Source: an uncultured Phocaeicola sp.
GTDB lineage: Bacteria > Bacteroidota > Bacteroidia > Bacteroidales > Bacteroidaceae
Assembly: GCA_948579315.1 (NCBI GenBank)
Contig: CAPAOL010000015.1
Location: forward strand, 3,372-67,371
Direction of reading: 5' to 3'
Length of the DNA: 64,000 nucleotides
A program made the position numbers and the translations under genes. Positions 46,748 to 56,184 of the stretch are shown here, piece after piece. Position 1 is the stretch's first letter. Each line of letters opens with the position of its first letter. A model generated the notes under the pieces. That model made no database searches. It saw nothing but the letters and a program-made list of their open reading frames with translations, and was not told the origin of the DNA.

Positions 46748-48160
46748 TTATTTCTTGTTTATTTTTACACGTATTGTATTCTTCTCTTTGATATCTCCTC
46801 CGGCTTGTGTCAATTGAGGGAAGGCCCAATAAATGTTACAGCCGGTAATCCGGATATCCGAAGCGGTGTCCAGATAGAAAGCATAAGTCTTGTCATATAC
46901 AAAACCATCTCCGTTACAAGGACGTTTGTCATACACACCGCCTTCATAACCGGTACGTTTTAACAACTTGACATCTATTTCATCAAAATAGATATGATGC
47001 ACTTTCTCCGGAGTGTCTCCCCCTACGAAAATGCCGTTTTCACTAGTGCATTTAATCTGATTGAAGAAAATGTTGCTGACTTCTCCCGAGTGTCCTTTCG
47101 TTGCACCTTTGGGGAAACGCCAGCCTGCATCTTTATGATTGCCTACGGCACGAGGGTATGAGGTGACATAGATAGGTTCCGCTTTACCCCACCATACATC
47201 AGAATAGAACATACAGTCTACTAATATATTGGAGAAAATGACATTGCTCACAGTACCTTCATCCCGGTTTTGTATGCCGATGCCCCGGTTGCTGTTTTTG
47301 ATAATGCAATTATTGAATAATACATTATCAATCTTGTCCATATTTTCCGAGCCTATCTTAATAGCGCATGAACGTGAAGTCATGATACAATTAGTCACTA
47401 CAATATCTTCGCAAGAGCCATATTCTTCAAATTCCCGACGATTCTTCAGGCAAATGCAGTCATCGCCCGATTCAATGAAGCAGTTCGCTATACGTACTTT
47501 TTTGGAGTGATCCACATCAATACCGTCGCCGTTGCGTATTTTTAGATTATTCAATAAAGAGATGCCGTCAATCAAGGCATCGTAACAGCCTATCAGGTGT
47601 ATTGTCCAATAGGCGCTGTTCCGGATCGTGATGTCACGGATAACGGTTTTCTCCACATTGATAAGGGTAAGCACATGTGGGCGTGGGTCAAAATCAGTGA
47701 CGGGCTTCAGCTCGTAGGAATCATCCAGCTCTTTGCCCATGAAGGCGATTCCGTTTCCGTCTATTTCTCCTGTACCGGTAATGGATATTTGTTTTAAGTC
47801 TTTTCCACTGATCCACATCATTCCTTCGCCACGGTTTTCGCGGAATGCGCTTTCTGTATAGATGCTTTCATCGGGGTTGGCCAGCAATCGGGAGTTGGGT
47901 TCCAGATGAAGGTTCACATAGGATTTCAAATATAGCGGACCGCATAGAAAGGTGTGTCCGGCAGGAATGATTACGGTTCCGCCACCGGCAGCGGAACAGG
48001 CATTGATGGCGCGTTGTATAGCGGCGGCATCATCTGTTTGTCCGTCTCCTTTGGCTCCATAGGTCATGATGTCGTACGTGTTCCCTTGATGGGAAGTACT
48101 GCATCCTGTCACAAACAACAGGAGGCAGCATAAGAGGCTGATGATAGTTTGTTTCTTCAT
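46748..48160 (-). CDS. GH28-like right-handed beta-helix lipoprotein
   Basis: 470 aa with a lipobox (LLFVTGC) followed by STSHQG, which lacks the acidic surface signal, so probably periplasmic. Starts YDIMTYGAKGDGQTDDAAAIQRAINAC, as in GH28/pectate-lyase-like helices. NGDGIDVD and SGDDCICLK keep the acidic active-site residues. The usual GHG is SCA (SRSCAIKIGSE) and RIK is absent (RGIGIQNRDEG), as in some rhamnogalacturonan-type GH28 branches. A galacturonase is odd in a mannose/GlcNAc locus; it may cut another alpha-linked uronic acid. Confidence 0.8.
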   Translation of the reverse strand: MKKQTIISLLCCLLLFVTGCSTSHQGNTYDIMTYGAKGDGQTDDAAAIQRAINACSAAGGGTVIIPAGHTFLCGPLYLKSYVNLHLEPNSRLLANPDESIYTESAFRENRGEGMMWISGKDLKQISITGTGEIDGNGIAFMGKELDDSYELKPVTDFDPRPHVLTLINVEKTVIRDITIRNSAYWTIHLIGCYDALIDGISLLNNLKIRNGDGIDVDHSKKVRIANCFIESGDDCICLKNRREFEEYGSCEDIVVTNCIMTSRSCAIKIGSENMDKIDNVLFNNCIIKNSNRGIGIQNRDEGTVSNVIFSNILVDCMFYSDVWWGKAEPIYVTSYPRAVGNHKDAGWRFPKGATKGHSGEVSNIFFNQIKCTSENGIFVGGDTPEKVHHIYFDEIDVKLLKRTGYEGGVYDKRPCNGDGFVYDKTYAFYLDTASDIRITGCNIYWAFPQLTQAGGDIKEKNTIRVKINKK

Positions 48161-48185
48161 ATGGATTGTTTTTTATTTTTTGTAC

Positions 48186-50519
48186 TTATTTCATGTTGTC
48201 GGGAGGCAGGCTGAGGGCGGATGCTCCCCAGCTTGTATTAGGGTTCGGGCCCATCTGGAACTCTAATGTTCCTCCCTGTACTATATCTTGGTGTGTAAAG
48301 TAATTCTTGTCATATTCTTTTCCGTTTAGTTTTGCTGACTGGATATATATATTTTTTTTGTTGGCGTTGTGGGCTAATATGGTGAATGTCTTTCCGTTTT
48401 CCAAGCGGATACTCATCCGGGGAAAAGAAGGACTTCCTATTATATAATAAGGTGTACCGGGACATACCGGATAGAATCCCATAGCAGAAAATACATACCA
48501 GGCAGACATCTGTCCTGCATCATCATTACCTGACAGACCACCGGGAGCATTCAGATATTCTGTTTCCATAATATGACGTACCTCCCGTTGGGTTTTCCAA
48601 GGTTGTCCGGCATAGTTGAAGAGGTAGGCTATCTGATGACAAGGTTCGTTGCCGTGCCAGTAGCGGTGTTCGCTGAACATGGAATCCAGTTTGGCAATGT
48701 ATTTTTCTTTTCCGCCCATACATTCCATAAGTCCGTATATATCATGGGGGGCATACCAAGTATAATGGCAGGGAGCTCCTTCGGTGATGAAGCGGGTGAA
48801 AGAAAAGGCGTTACCGGCATCGGTGAGGAAACTTCCGTCAGCGTATCTGCCTTGGGCATATCCGGTGCTAGGGTTTATTACGTTACGGTAATATCGTGCA
48901 CGTATCATTAATGTATCATAAAGTCCTGTTTTTTGTGGATCAGGAAAGTAATCATCTGATGTTTCCAACTTTTGCAGGACTTGGGCCAATACGAAATCAT
49001 CGTATGCATATTCTAAAGTACGTGACACTTGTTCGCAGGTATGAAAGGCTTCCGGTACGCTGTCTTCCAAAGGAATGTATCCATATTTTAGATAAGAATT
49101 CAAAGCACGCCGTCCCATTCCGTTTTTATATTCTTCATAGGTGGCGGGAGTCCTGAATGCGTTCCGGAGCATTCCTTCGCAAGCTTTGTTGATATCAAAA
49201 TTACGGATTCCTTTGATATAGGCATCTCCCAGTGCGGAGATGCAATGATCGCCTATCATGGCTGCGGTATAACTGTTCCAACAAGGAAATATAGGCAGCC
49301 AGCCGCCTTGTTCATATTTGTCCACCAATGATTGCATCATGTCTCCGGCTTTCTTTGGGGTTAGGATATTGACTAAAGGATGGAGAGCACGGTAAGTATC
49401 CCACATACTGTAATCTTCATAGTAATTTCTACCGTTGGCTGATTGTCTGAACGGGTGTCCTGTGGAAAAAGAAGGATAGCGCCCGTCTACATCATTGAAT
49501 GTACGTGGCAGGAATGAGGCACGGTAGAGTGCTCCGTAAAATTTCTCTTTATCGTTTCGGTTGTTTGTCTGTACTGTAACTTGTGAAAGTCTTTGTTCCC
49601 AGATGGAGTTCAGTTCCTGTCGGGTGCGGTCAAAATCCCAATGAGGTATCTCGGTGTCCAGATTCTTTTGAGCGCCTTCCATGTCAGTAAAAGAGGAAGC
49701 GGCTTTAATTAATATGGGTCTTTCTGAGTGCATTTTGAACCGGAGATATGCACCTATACCTGTTCCATCGGCTATCTGTCGTTGTCCGGCGAAGAGACTG
49801 TCATGCCGGAATGTACCATATTCTTCTATTTCATTTTGATATTCAATGATAAAGTACCCGTTGTATCCGGCGGGTTCTCCCCAGCCTTGATAGATGCGGT
49901 GGACGGGATTGTATCCGCGTATCTGTTTTTTTATGGTATCGATTTCAATATATCCTTTCCCTTCATCACTGTTAGGATTGACTATGAGATAAGCATCTTC
50001 CGGTTGGTTATAAGTGAATCGAAAAATGGCTGAACGGGAACGTCCGGTCATTTCTGCAAAGATGGAATAATCTTTGAGAAGGACAGAGTAATAGGCGGGC
50101 GTTGCTGTTTCTTCTTGGTGAGAGAACAGGCTTCCTCTGTCTTGGGGAAGATATTTCAGTGTACCCGATACAGGCATCAAGGTCATGGAACCGTAATCCT
50201 GTGTACAACCTCCGACAATCCAATGTGAATTGCGGAAACCTTGTATTTTCGTATCTTTGTAATAATAGGGAGCCTTACATTTTGCTTCTGTATCTTGTGT
50301 TTGGGGAGTCCAAAAGTTCATTCCGTTGGGCTCTAGAACAGCAGGCAGCGTTTGCCCGTACTCTTCGGTATTTTTGCCGAAAAGTTCTGCGGTGTGGGTT
50401 GCGCTTGGTGCAGTGCCCGTACGGGTATCTACGTAGAACAGTAGGGATTCTTCCTGATGGCCGATACAAGCAGTAAACAGGCTGCATATAATCAACAGGT
50501 AAGATAGGGTACTTTTCAT
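48186..50519 (-). CDS. GH92 exo-alpha-mannosidase (second), lipoprotein
   Basis: 777 aa. Lipobox CSLFTAC followed by IGHQEES, not a clear surface signal, so probably a periplasm-facing anchor. GH92 marks: VDTRTGTAPSATHTAELFGK, WDTYRALHPLVNIL, APHDIYGLMECMGGK, and signature GLSGNDDAGQMSAWYVFSAMGFYP. It differs strongly from the other GH92 of the operon, notably at the N-terminus, suggesting a different linkage or sub-site. 25 bp before the GH28-like gene. Confidence 0.92.
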   Translation of the reverse strand: MKSTLSYLLIICSLFTACIGHQEESLLFYVDTRTGTAPSATHTAELFGKNTEEYGQTLPAVLEPNGMNFWTPQTQDTEAKCKAPYYYKDTKIQGFRNSHWIVGGCTQDYGSMTLMPVSGTLKYLPQDRGSLFSHQEETATPAYYSVLLKDYSIFAEMTGRSRSAIFRFTYNQPEDAYLIVNPNSDEGKGYIEIDTIKKQIRGYNPVHRIYQGWGEPAGYNGYFIIEYQNEIEEYGTFRHDSLFAGQRQIADGTGIGAYLRFKMHSERPILIKAASSFTDMEGAQKNLDTEIPHWDFDRTRQELNSIWEQRLSQVTVQTNNRNDKEKFYGALYRASFLPRTFNDVDGRYPSFSTGHPFRQSANGRNYYEDYSMWDTYRALHPLVNILTPKKAGDMMQSLVDKYEQGGWLPIFPCWNSYTAAMIGDHCISALGDAYIKGIRNFDINKACEGMLRNAFRTPATYEEYKNGMGRRALNSYLKYGYIPLEDSVPEAFHTCEQVSRTLEYAYDDFVLAQVLQKLETSDDYFPDPQKTGLYDTLMIRARYYRNVINPSTGYAQGRYADGSFLTDAGNAFSFTRFITEGAPCHYTWYAPHDIYGLMECMGGKEKYIAKLDSMFSEHRYWHGNEPCHQIAYLFNYAGQPWKTQREVRHIMETEYLNAPGGLSGNDDAGQMSAWYVFSAMGFYPVCPGTPYYIIGSPSFPRMSIRLENGKTFTILAHNANKKNIYIQSAKLNGKEYDKNYFTHQDIVQGGTLEFQMGPNPNTSWGASALSLPPDNMK

Positions 50520-50538
50520 AGCTCTTCTTGGAAAAGGG

Positions 50539-51351
50539 TTATTTTTTTATCTCCTGATGGAGTATTTTTATAAAGAGTTCCGGCCGGTCCAGATTGACTA
50601 AATCGGGATGGACTTCAATCGCTTTTTTATATTCTTTTTCACTCGCATTCTGAATAGCAGCCATTATCTTGATATGATTGCTTTTGCAGAATTCTTTGAA
50701 TTGAGGAGTGATATTGAGGATATCTGTTTCTACATAGGTCGGGGTGCATATTTTCATCCATTTCTTCAAAGCCGCTATATTGGAGGCATTTACTTTAATC
50801 TTCATTTCCGGAGCGATTTTGATAAATTCTTTCAGCATTTCTGAGTCTGCAAACCAGAAGAAACTTTTATTTTCATATCCTTTTTGGCGTACTAATGTAA
50901 TCAAATCTTTTATCGGAGTTCCTCGTTTTACATCAAAAAAAATGTGTGCCTTTCCTTGTAGGGTATCTAGCATTTCGGCTATACGGGGTACGTGAATGCC
51001 GGTAAATCGAGAACTGAACCAACTGCCGGCGTCTAATTTTTCAATATCTTTGGATAGCATATCTTGAATGGGACCTTTACCGTTGGTAGTACGGTCTAAA
51101 GTTTCATCATGCAGATTATAAAGTATATTGTCTTTACTTTTGCGCACGTCCACTTCTATCCAGCCGGCTCCATGTTTCAATGCAGCTAGAGCTGATGGAA
51201 TGGTGTTTTCCGGCGCTATATGGTTCGCTCCTCTGTGTACTACGATTTCGATAGAGTCCTGGTACATCATTTTATGGGCATGTATAGGAAATGGGAATAA
51301 TACCAAGATGGATGTCGCGATATGAAGTAATAAGATTTGATGACGTTTCAT
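50539..51351 (-). CDS. Secreted glycerophosphodiester phosphodiesterase (GDPD)
   Basis: Metal-dependent TIM-barrel phosphodiesterase, 270 aa, with signal peptide (VLFPFPIHAH). Motifs: VHRGANHIAPENTIPSAL (His-Arg and Glu-Asn of the site), WIEVDVRKSKDNILYNLHDETLDRTT (metal-binding Glu/Asp and His), AHIFFDVKRGT, and PDLVNLDRPE near the end. The family cleaves glycerophosphodiesters such as glycerophosphoinositol; some members act on other phosphodiesters. Its place inside a PUL operon (70 bp after susD, 19 bp before a GH92) suggests the imported glycan carries a phosphodiester. Confidence 0.92.
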   Translation of the reverse strand: MKRHQILLLHIATSILVLFPFPIHAHKMMYQDSIEIVVHRGANHIAPENTIPSALAALKHGAGWIEVDVRKSKDNILYNLHDETLDRTTNGKGPIQDMLSKDIEKLDAGSWFSSRFTGIHVPRIAEMLDTLQGKAHIFFDVKRGTPIKDLITLVRQKGYENKSFFWFADSEMLKEFIKIAPEMKIKVNASNIAALKKWMKICTPTYVETDILNITPQFKEFCKSNHIKIMAAIQNASEKEYKKAIEVHPDLVNLDRPELFIKILHQEIKK

Positions 51352-51372
51352 GAATTATTTTTTGCTTTAAAG

Positions 51373-51412
51373 GTTTTTATAAGAGCTTGCCGTAACAAGC
51401 CCTTATAAAAAC
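51373..51412 (-). terminator. Intra-operon hairpin between susD and GDPD (PUL 3)
   Basis: 17-bp arms 51373-51389 and 51396-51412, one position off perfect (G-U in the minus-strand RNA), 6-nt loop. No long T-run follows on the minus strand, so it may stabilise the susCD transcript end or attenuate rather than terminate. Confidence 0.55.
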
Positions 51413-51421
51413 TTATTTAAT

Positions 51422-53065
51422 TTACCAATAACCGTAATTTTGCTTCCAGTTGGTGTTTGAATTCATCAAGCCGACAGATACAGGGAAGATTCTACGCCAT
51501 TTCTCGGTCTTGGCTTCCGGATGATATTGATTTTTATATCCCCAGTCGTCTTCGAACTTTCCAAAACGGATTAGGTCATTGCGACGCCATGTTTCTGCGT
51601 AAAATTCACGTGCACGCTCTTCAAGCAACTCGTCCAATGAAGGAGAATGCTCCAATAATGGAGCGTTACAGTAGCTGCGTATTTGGTTGAACAGGGATTG
51701 TGGCGTATCACCGTTCGTAGCTGTTGCTCCCCGTAGAATAGCTTCTGCTTTCATCAGCAGAATATCTGCATAACGGAAGATAGGTACATCATTGCTTTGA
51801 TTCCGGTTATAGAGGTTATAATCGTCTGCTTGAATAGCCCATTTGATGCATCGGTATCCCTGGCACCATGCGTTCAAGTCATTTCCAAGATCCATTTGGT
51901 CATTCAAGATGGTGATATTCTTGGTGAGGACAACTTGTTGTCCGTTGTATATATAAGGTTCTGTTCCCATTGTATGTGTGCTGATGTCATAATAGTTGAT
52001 CGCACCTTTCATGATGATGTCATTGCGTTCATCTCCTTCCAGGCAAAAACGGTCTGCTGCTTCAGGAGTGACGATGAAAACGCCTCCAGCATTTTTGGAT
52101 AGTGTTATACCGAACAGTCCTTTGCCGTCCGCGCCGTCATTGTTGAATTTAGGCCAGAATTGAAAACGGGCGTAAGTATTGGCTCTGGTTGATGTTTCAT
52201 TATTTTGGTATGGCATTGCATAGATGAAATCTTTGATCTGATAGCCGTTGTCCGGCATGAATTTCTTGCGATAACCATCACTGAGGTTGAAATGACCAGA
52301 GGCGATGATATCATCGCAATATTTTATGACATCATTCAATTTGGAATTAGTCATGCTTGGATCATAAGTAGCTACATCATCACAGGTATAAACAGCCCAG
52401 TTTATATAGAGTTTGGCAAGGAGAGCCTCAGCCATCCATTTGGTTGGCTTGCCATAAGTGGAAGCATCAACATCTTCTTTTAAACCGCCGGAAGCCAAAG
52501 CACGAAGCAGGTCGCTTTCGATAAATTTTGTAATTTCGGAACGGGGAGAACGGTCGATAGCTTCAGAATCGCCGATCAAATGGTCTAATTTGGGAGTTGC
52601 TCCGAATGTATCCATAAAAATAAAATGATAGAAAGCACGCATGGCAAGTGCCGGAGCAATCAAGGCTTCTTGTTCGGCATTGTTTTCATCCTCTCCACCC
52701 AGGTCAAAAATTGCTTGATTGCACTTTGTGATTGCAGCCGGAATATCACCGGCCCAGTCCACGTGTGCGTCTCCTGGAAGGCTGGCATGAAGAGAGGAAT
52801 GGATATAATTGCCGCCATCATACCAGTTACCACCAAATGTCACTGCCATGAATTCATCAGAGGACAGCAGGGCAGCTTCCATATAACGACGTCCTAATGC
52901 TCCGCCGAATCCATAATACAAACCTGCCATTTTCGCTTCTTTGGCAATTTCGGAATCCGGGTATTCTGTATAAGTAGATTTAAGATCCACATCTAGATCT
53001 GTGCAGGAGGAGAAGGTGAACAGACCACCTACTAGCCAGGTTATTAATTTTATGCTATTTTTCAT
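51422..53065 (-). CDS. SusD-like surface lipoprotein (PUL 3)
   Basis: Glycan-binding partner of the SusC encoded just upstream. 547 aa. Lipobox FTFSSC followed by TDLDVDL (acidic, surface). Helical SusD core, C-terminal FRYADILLMKAEAILRG and LLEERAREFYAETWRRNDLIRFG. ATG 53065 is chosen; the frame opens 4 codons earlier only at a TTG. Confidence 0.94.
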   Translation of the reverse strand: MKNSIKLITWLVGGLFTFSSCTDLDVDLKSTYTEYPDSEIAKEAKMAGLYYGFGGALGRRYMEAALLSSDEFMAVTFGGNWYDGGNYIHSSLHASLPGDAHVDWAGDIPAAITKCNQAIFDLGGEDENNAEQEALIAPALAMRAFYHFIFMDTFGATPKLDHLIGDSEAIDRSPRSEITKFIESDLLRALASGGLKEDVDASTYGKPTKWMAEALLAKLYINWAVYTCDDVATYDPSMTNSKLNDVIKYCDDIIASGHFNLSDGYRKKFMPDNGYQIKDFIYAMPYQNNETSTRANTYARFQFWPKFNNDGADGKGLFGITLSKNAGGVFIVTPEAADRFCLEGDERNDIIMKGAINYYDISTHTMGTEPYIYNGQQVVLTKNITILNDQMDLGNDLNAWCQGYRCIKWAIQADDYNLYNRNQSNDVPIFRYADILLMKAEAILRGATATNGDTPQSLFNQIRSYCNAPLLEHSPSLDELLEERAREFYAETWRRNDLIRFGKFEDDWGYKNQYHPEAKTEKWRRIFPVSVGLMNSNTNWKQNYGYW

Positions 53066-53085
53066 ATCAGTTTTCAATTATATGG

Positions 53086-56000
53086 TTAGAAATTCATGTT
53101 TACACCGATCATAAATGAACGGGTACGCGGATAGTAATTGGTGCGTCTGTCCATACCCGGTTCCAAGCCTCCAAGGTTGATTTCCGGATCACGACCGGAG
53201 TAACCGGTAATGGTGAATACATTATTACAAGTAGCGTATAGCTTGAGCGAGTTTATCCAGTTACCAATTTTGCCGAAAGTATATCCCAATGAAACCGAGG
53301 ACAGACGGAAATAACTACCGTTCTCTATCCAGCGATTGGATGGTGCTTGAGATTGTGTGTCTGTAGCACGGTGTTCGGTAGCTACGCTTTTTAATACATT
53401 GCGGCCTTCTTTCACAAAAGAAACATTAGAGTATTGTTCTGCAGTGGCGTTGTAGATATCTTGTCCAAGAACACCAGTAAAGAATAAATCGAGATTCCAG
53501 TTCTTGTATTGGAAGTTATTGCTCCAGCCTAAATTTAAATCAGGTTGTGCACAGCCGGTAATAGTACGGTCTCTATCAGTTTCAGGATCTGTGGTCGTTT
53601 CGCCTGTACGCTCACCCGTTTCAGGATCGTGTACATAAAAGATGGATACTCCTTGGTTATTGTAGCCGGCCCATTCGTAGGTGTAGAAGGTGCCGATAGG
53701 ATGTCCTTCCATGATGCGCTGTACGTCTGCATTTGAAGAATAACCTGCGATTTCAGGATCGGCTGCACGGATATAATCTACGGAATATTCACTGTTGGAT
53801 ATACTTTCTACGTTATTTTTATTATGAGATAAGTTCAAACTGGTTTGCCAAGAGAAATTTTTTGTTTGTATAGGAGTGGCATTAATGGTAAATTCAATAC
53901 CTTTATTGCTGATATCTCCCACATTGGCCGGCATGGTTCCGAAAGGATAGCGGTTTGTGGAAACCTCGTAAGTGTATATCAGGTCGCTGGTACGCTTGTC
54001 ATAGTATTCGATGGTTCCTCCTAATCTGCCTCCAAAGAAGCTGAAGTCCAGCCCGATGTTCAACATGGCTGTACGTTCCCATTTTAGGTCTGGATTGGCA
54101 TTTGAGGCGGCTGCCAGGGTATGGTAACTATTCTGTGTGCCATTGGCGTTTGTATAGTTGAACCAACCTGAAGTACTGTAAGTCTGGATAGCCGAATAAG
54201 CTCCGAATCCGAGTGAGTTACCACTAACACCATAACCAACACGGAACTTCAAGTCATCGAAAACATTTAAATCTTTGATGAACTTTTCTTCGCTCATACG
54301 CCATGCCAACGATGCAGATGGAAAAGTTCCCCAACGGTTGTTCTTTCCAAAAGCAGAGGAGCCGTCACGGCGAATTGTTGCTTGAAGCAGGTATTTGCTG
54401 TTGAAGGAGTAGTTGATACGTCCATAAAATGAGATCATACGTAAAGTTTCCAAATGACCGTTATTATTGCTGGTGATACCGCCATTCTGCCAATCCATTT
54501 TATTGGCAAGGTTCAGATTATAAAAGGTGGTGTTATCATTGTAAAAGTCGTAGACATCCAGACCGAAACTGTCATTGTCATCATTCTGTTCCCATGAATA
54601 ACCGGCCATCAGGCCCAGTTTGTGGATATTGGCGAATGTATGATCATAGTTTATGTATGTTTCAAGAATTTTTTTCTTGTTTTCTGTTGCAATACGTTTA
54701 GCTTCGCCATTTCGGGTGTTATATTGGGATTTGCTGGTATGGTATTCGTTCCATATATATTGTTCGTCTTGATAGGAAAGACTTAAGTTCCATTTCAAGT
54801 CCTTAGTGATATCTAAAGTACCTTTGGCTGTTCCTTGAAGGAGTTTCTTGTTATTTTCAAAAGTATCTTCATTGATCATGGATACAGGATTGAAGTTTTG
54901 GGAGATAGTTTTGTCGCTATACCAAGAACCGTCTGCATTGGTGACAGGAACTAGTGGAGAATAATAATTCATGGCATCGAATACGGATTGGCCATCTTTG
55001 GCGGAATCAACGGTAGTACCTTTTGATTGTGCGGCATTCACGTTAAAGGCTAAGGTGAGCCGATCATTCAGTGCTTTGGTTTGCAAGAATGCGCGGCCGC
55101 CGAAACGCTCGAAATCTGTACCACGTACGATACCTTGTTTGTTTTGATAACTCATGCTGGCACTGTATTGAGTCTTTTCTGAACCGCCATTGATAGAAAC
55201 GTTGTGGTTATGACTGATTGCTGTGCGCAGTACTTCATCGTTCCAATTGGTGTTTGCTCCTTTGTCATTCGGAAGAGTGATGTTATTTTCCTTGGCATAG
55301 GTGCGGAGTTCGTCGGCAGTCATCATATCTAAACGCTTGGCAATGTTGTCAAATGCAAGATATGCGCTGTAGTTTACAGAAGTGTGCTCACTTTTACTAC
55401 CTTTTTTGGTGGTAATCAAGATTACACCGTTAGCAGCCTTGGAGCCATAAATAGCCGTTGCAGAAGCGTCACGAAGTACGTCAATGCTTTCAATATCTTC
55501 GGGAGCAATCAGACTTAATGACATACCGGGAATACCGTCAATAACATAATAAGGTTCCATTGCCGCACCGGTACGCAGAGAAGAAGCCCCACGTAAAGAG
55601 ATAGAAGCTGTACCAGAAGTCGGGTCGCTGCTTTGTACTACCGTCAAACCAGGGACTTTACCTTGCAACAACTGTCCAGGGTCAGAATAAACTCCTACAT
55701 TCAGTTTGTCTGCTTTCACAGTGGTAATGGAGCTGGTTACATCCTTACGACTCATACTGCCATAACCTACTACCACAACTTCATCTAATGTTTTAGAATC
55801 TTCTTCCATAATAATCTTCAAAGAAGATCCTTTTACTGTAATTTCCTGGGTAGTGTAACCCACGTAAGAGAATACGAGTGTCTTTCCTTGTGCTACATTC
55901 AGTGTAAACTGTCCGTTAAAGTCAGTGATAACACCGTTGGTAGTACCTTTTTCGACTACATTCACTCCGATAAGGGGTTCTCCGGTCTTGTCTGTGACAA

Positions 56001-56109
56001 TACCGTTAACTTGATTTTGAGCAAATGCCAGTGTACTGTTTAATAGGAGTAATGCAAAGACTACTATCTGTGCAAATGTCCTTTGGGTTAGAGATTGTAC
56101 GTTTAGCAT
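53086..56109 (-). CDS. SusC-like TonB-dependent transporter (PUL 3)
   Basis: Outer-membrane importer of 1007 aa. Signal peptide ends TLAFAQ; regulatory-like domain (VNGIVTDKTGEPLIGVNVVEKG), TonB-box region (TLDEVVVVGYGSMSRKDVTSS), plug (SISLRGASSLRTGAAMEPYY, AIYGSKAANGVILITTKKG) and a barrel ending FMIGVNMNF. The 75 bp before it show no promoter box, so it is probably transcribed from the GH89 promoter. Confidence 0.95.
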   Translation of the reverse strand: MLNVQSLTQRTFAQIVVFALLLLNSTLAFAQNQVNGIVTDKTGEPLIGVNVVEKGTTNGVITDFNGQFTLNVAQGKTLVFSYVGYTTQEITVKGSSLKIIMEEDSKTLDEVVVVGYGSMSRKDVTSSITTVKADKLNVGVYSDPGQLLQGKVPGLTVVQSSDPTSGTASISLRGASSLRTGAAMEPYYVIDGIPGMSLSLIAPEDIESIDVLRDASATAIYGSKAANGVILITTKKGSKSEHTSVNYSAYLAFDNIAKRLDMMTADELRTYAKENNITLPNDKGANTNWNDEVLRTAISHNHNVSINGGSEKTQYSASMSYQNKQGIVRGTDFERFGGRAFLQTKALNDRLTLAFNVNAAQSKGTTVDSAKDGQSVFDAMNYYSPLVPVTNADGSWYSDKTISQNFNPVSMINEDTFENNKKLLQGTAKGTLDITKDLKWNLSLSYQDEQYIWNEYHTSKSQYNTRNGEAKRIATENKKKILETYINYDHTFANIHKLGLMAGYSWEQNDDNDSFGLDVYDFYNDNTTFYNLNLANKMDWQNGGITSNNNGHLETLRMISFYGRINYSFNSKYLLQATIRRDGSSAFGKNNRWGTFPSASLAWRMSEEKFIKDLNVFDDLKFRVGYGVSGNSLGFGAYSAIQTYSTSGWFNYTNANGTQNSYHTLAAASNANPDLKWERTAMLNIGLDFSFFGGRLGGTIEYYDKRTSDLIYTYEVSTNRYPFGTMPANVGDISNKGIEFTINATPIQTKNFSWQTSLNLSHNKNNVESISNSEYSVDYIRAADPEIAGYSSNADVQRIMEGHPIGTFYTYEWAGYNNQGVSIFYVHDPETGERTGETTTDPETDRDRTITGCAQPDLNLGWSNNFQYKNWNLDLFFTGVLGQDIYNATAEQYSNVSFVKEGRNVLKSVATEHRATDTQSQAPSNRWIENGSYFRLSSVSLGYTFGKIGNWINSLKLYATCNNVFTITGYSGRDPEINLGGLEPGMDRRTNYYPRTRSFMIGVNMNF

Positions 56110-56184
56110 AGAATTTAATTTTGGTTTTGATTAATATGTTCTTGTTTAATACTGCATAGTTCTCTATATATTATGAATTGGTTG

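Noticed and set aside
53535..53768. Open frames inside susC, GH92 and HTCS genes on other frames or strands
   Set aside because: They are overlapped by long, well-supported genes and their peptides have no recognisable domains.
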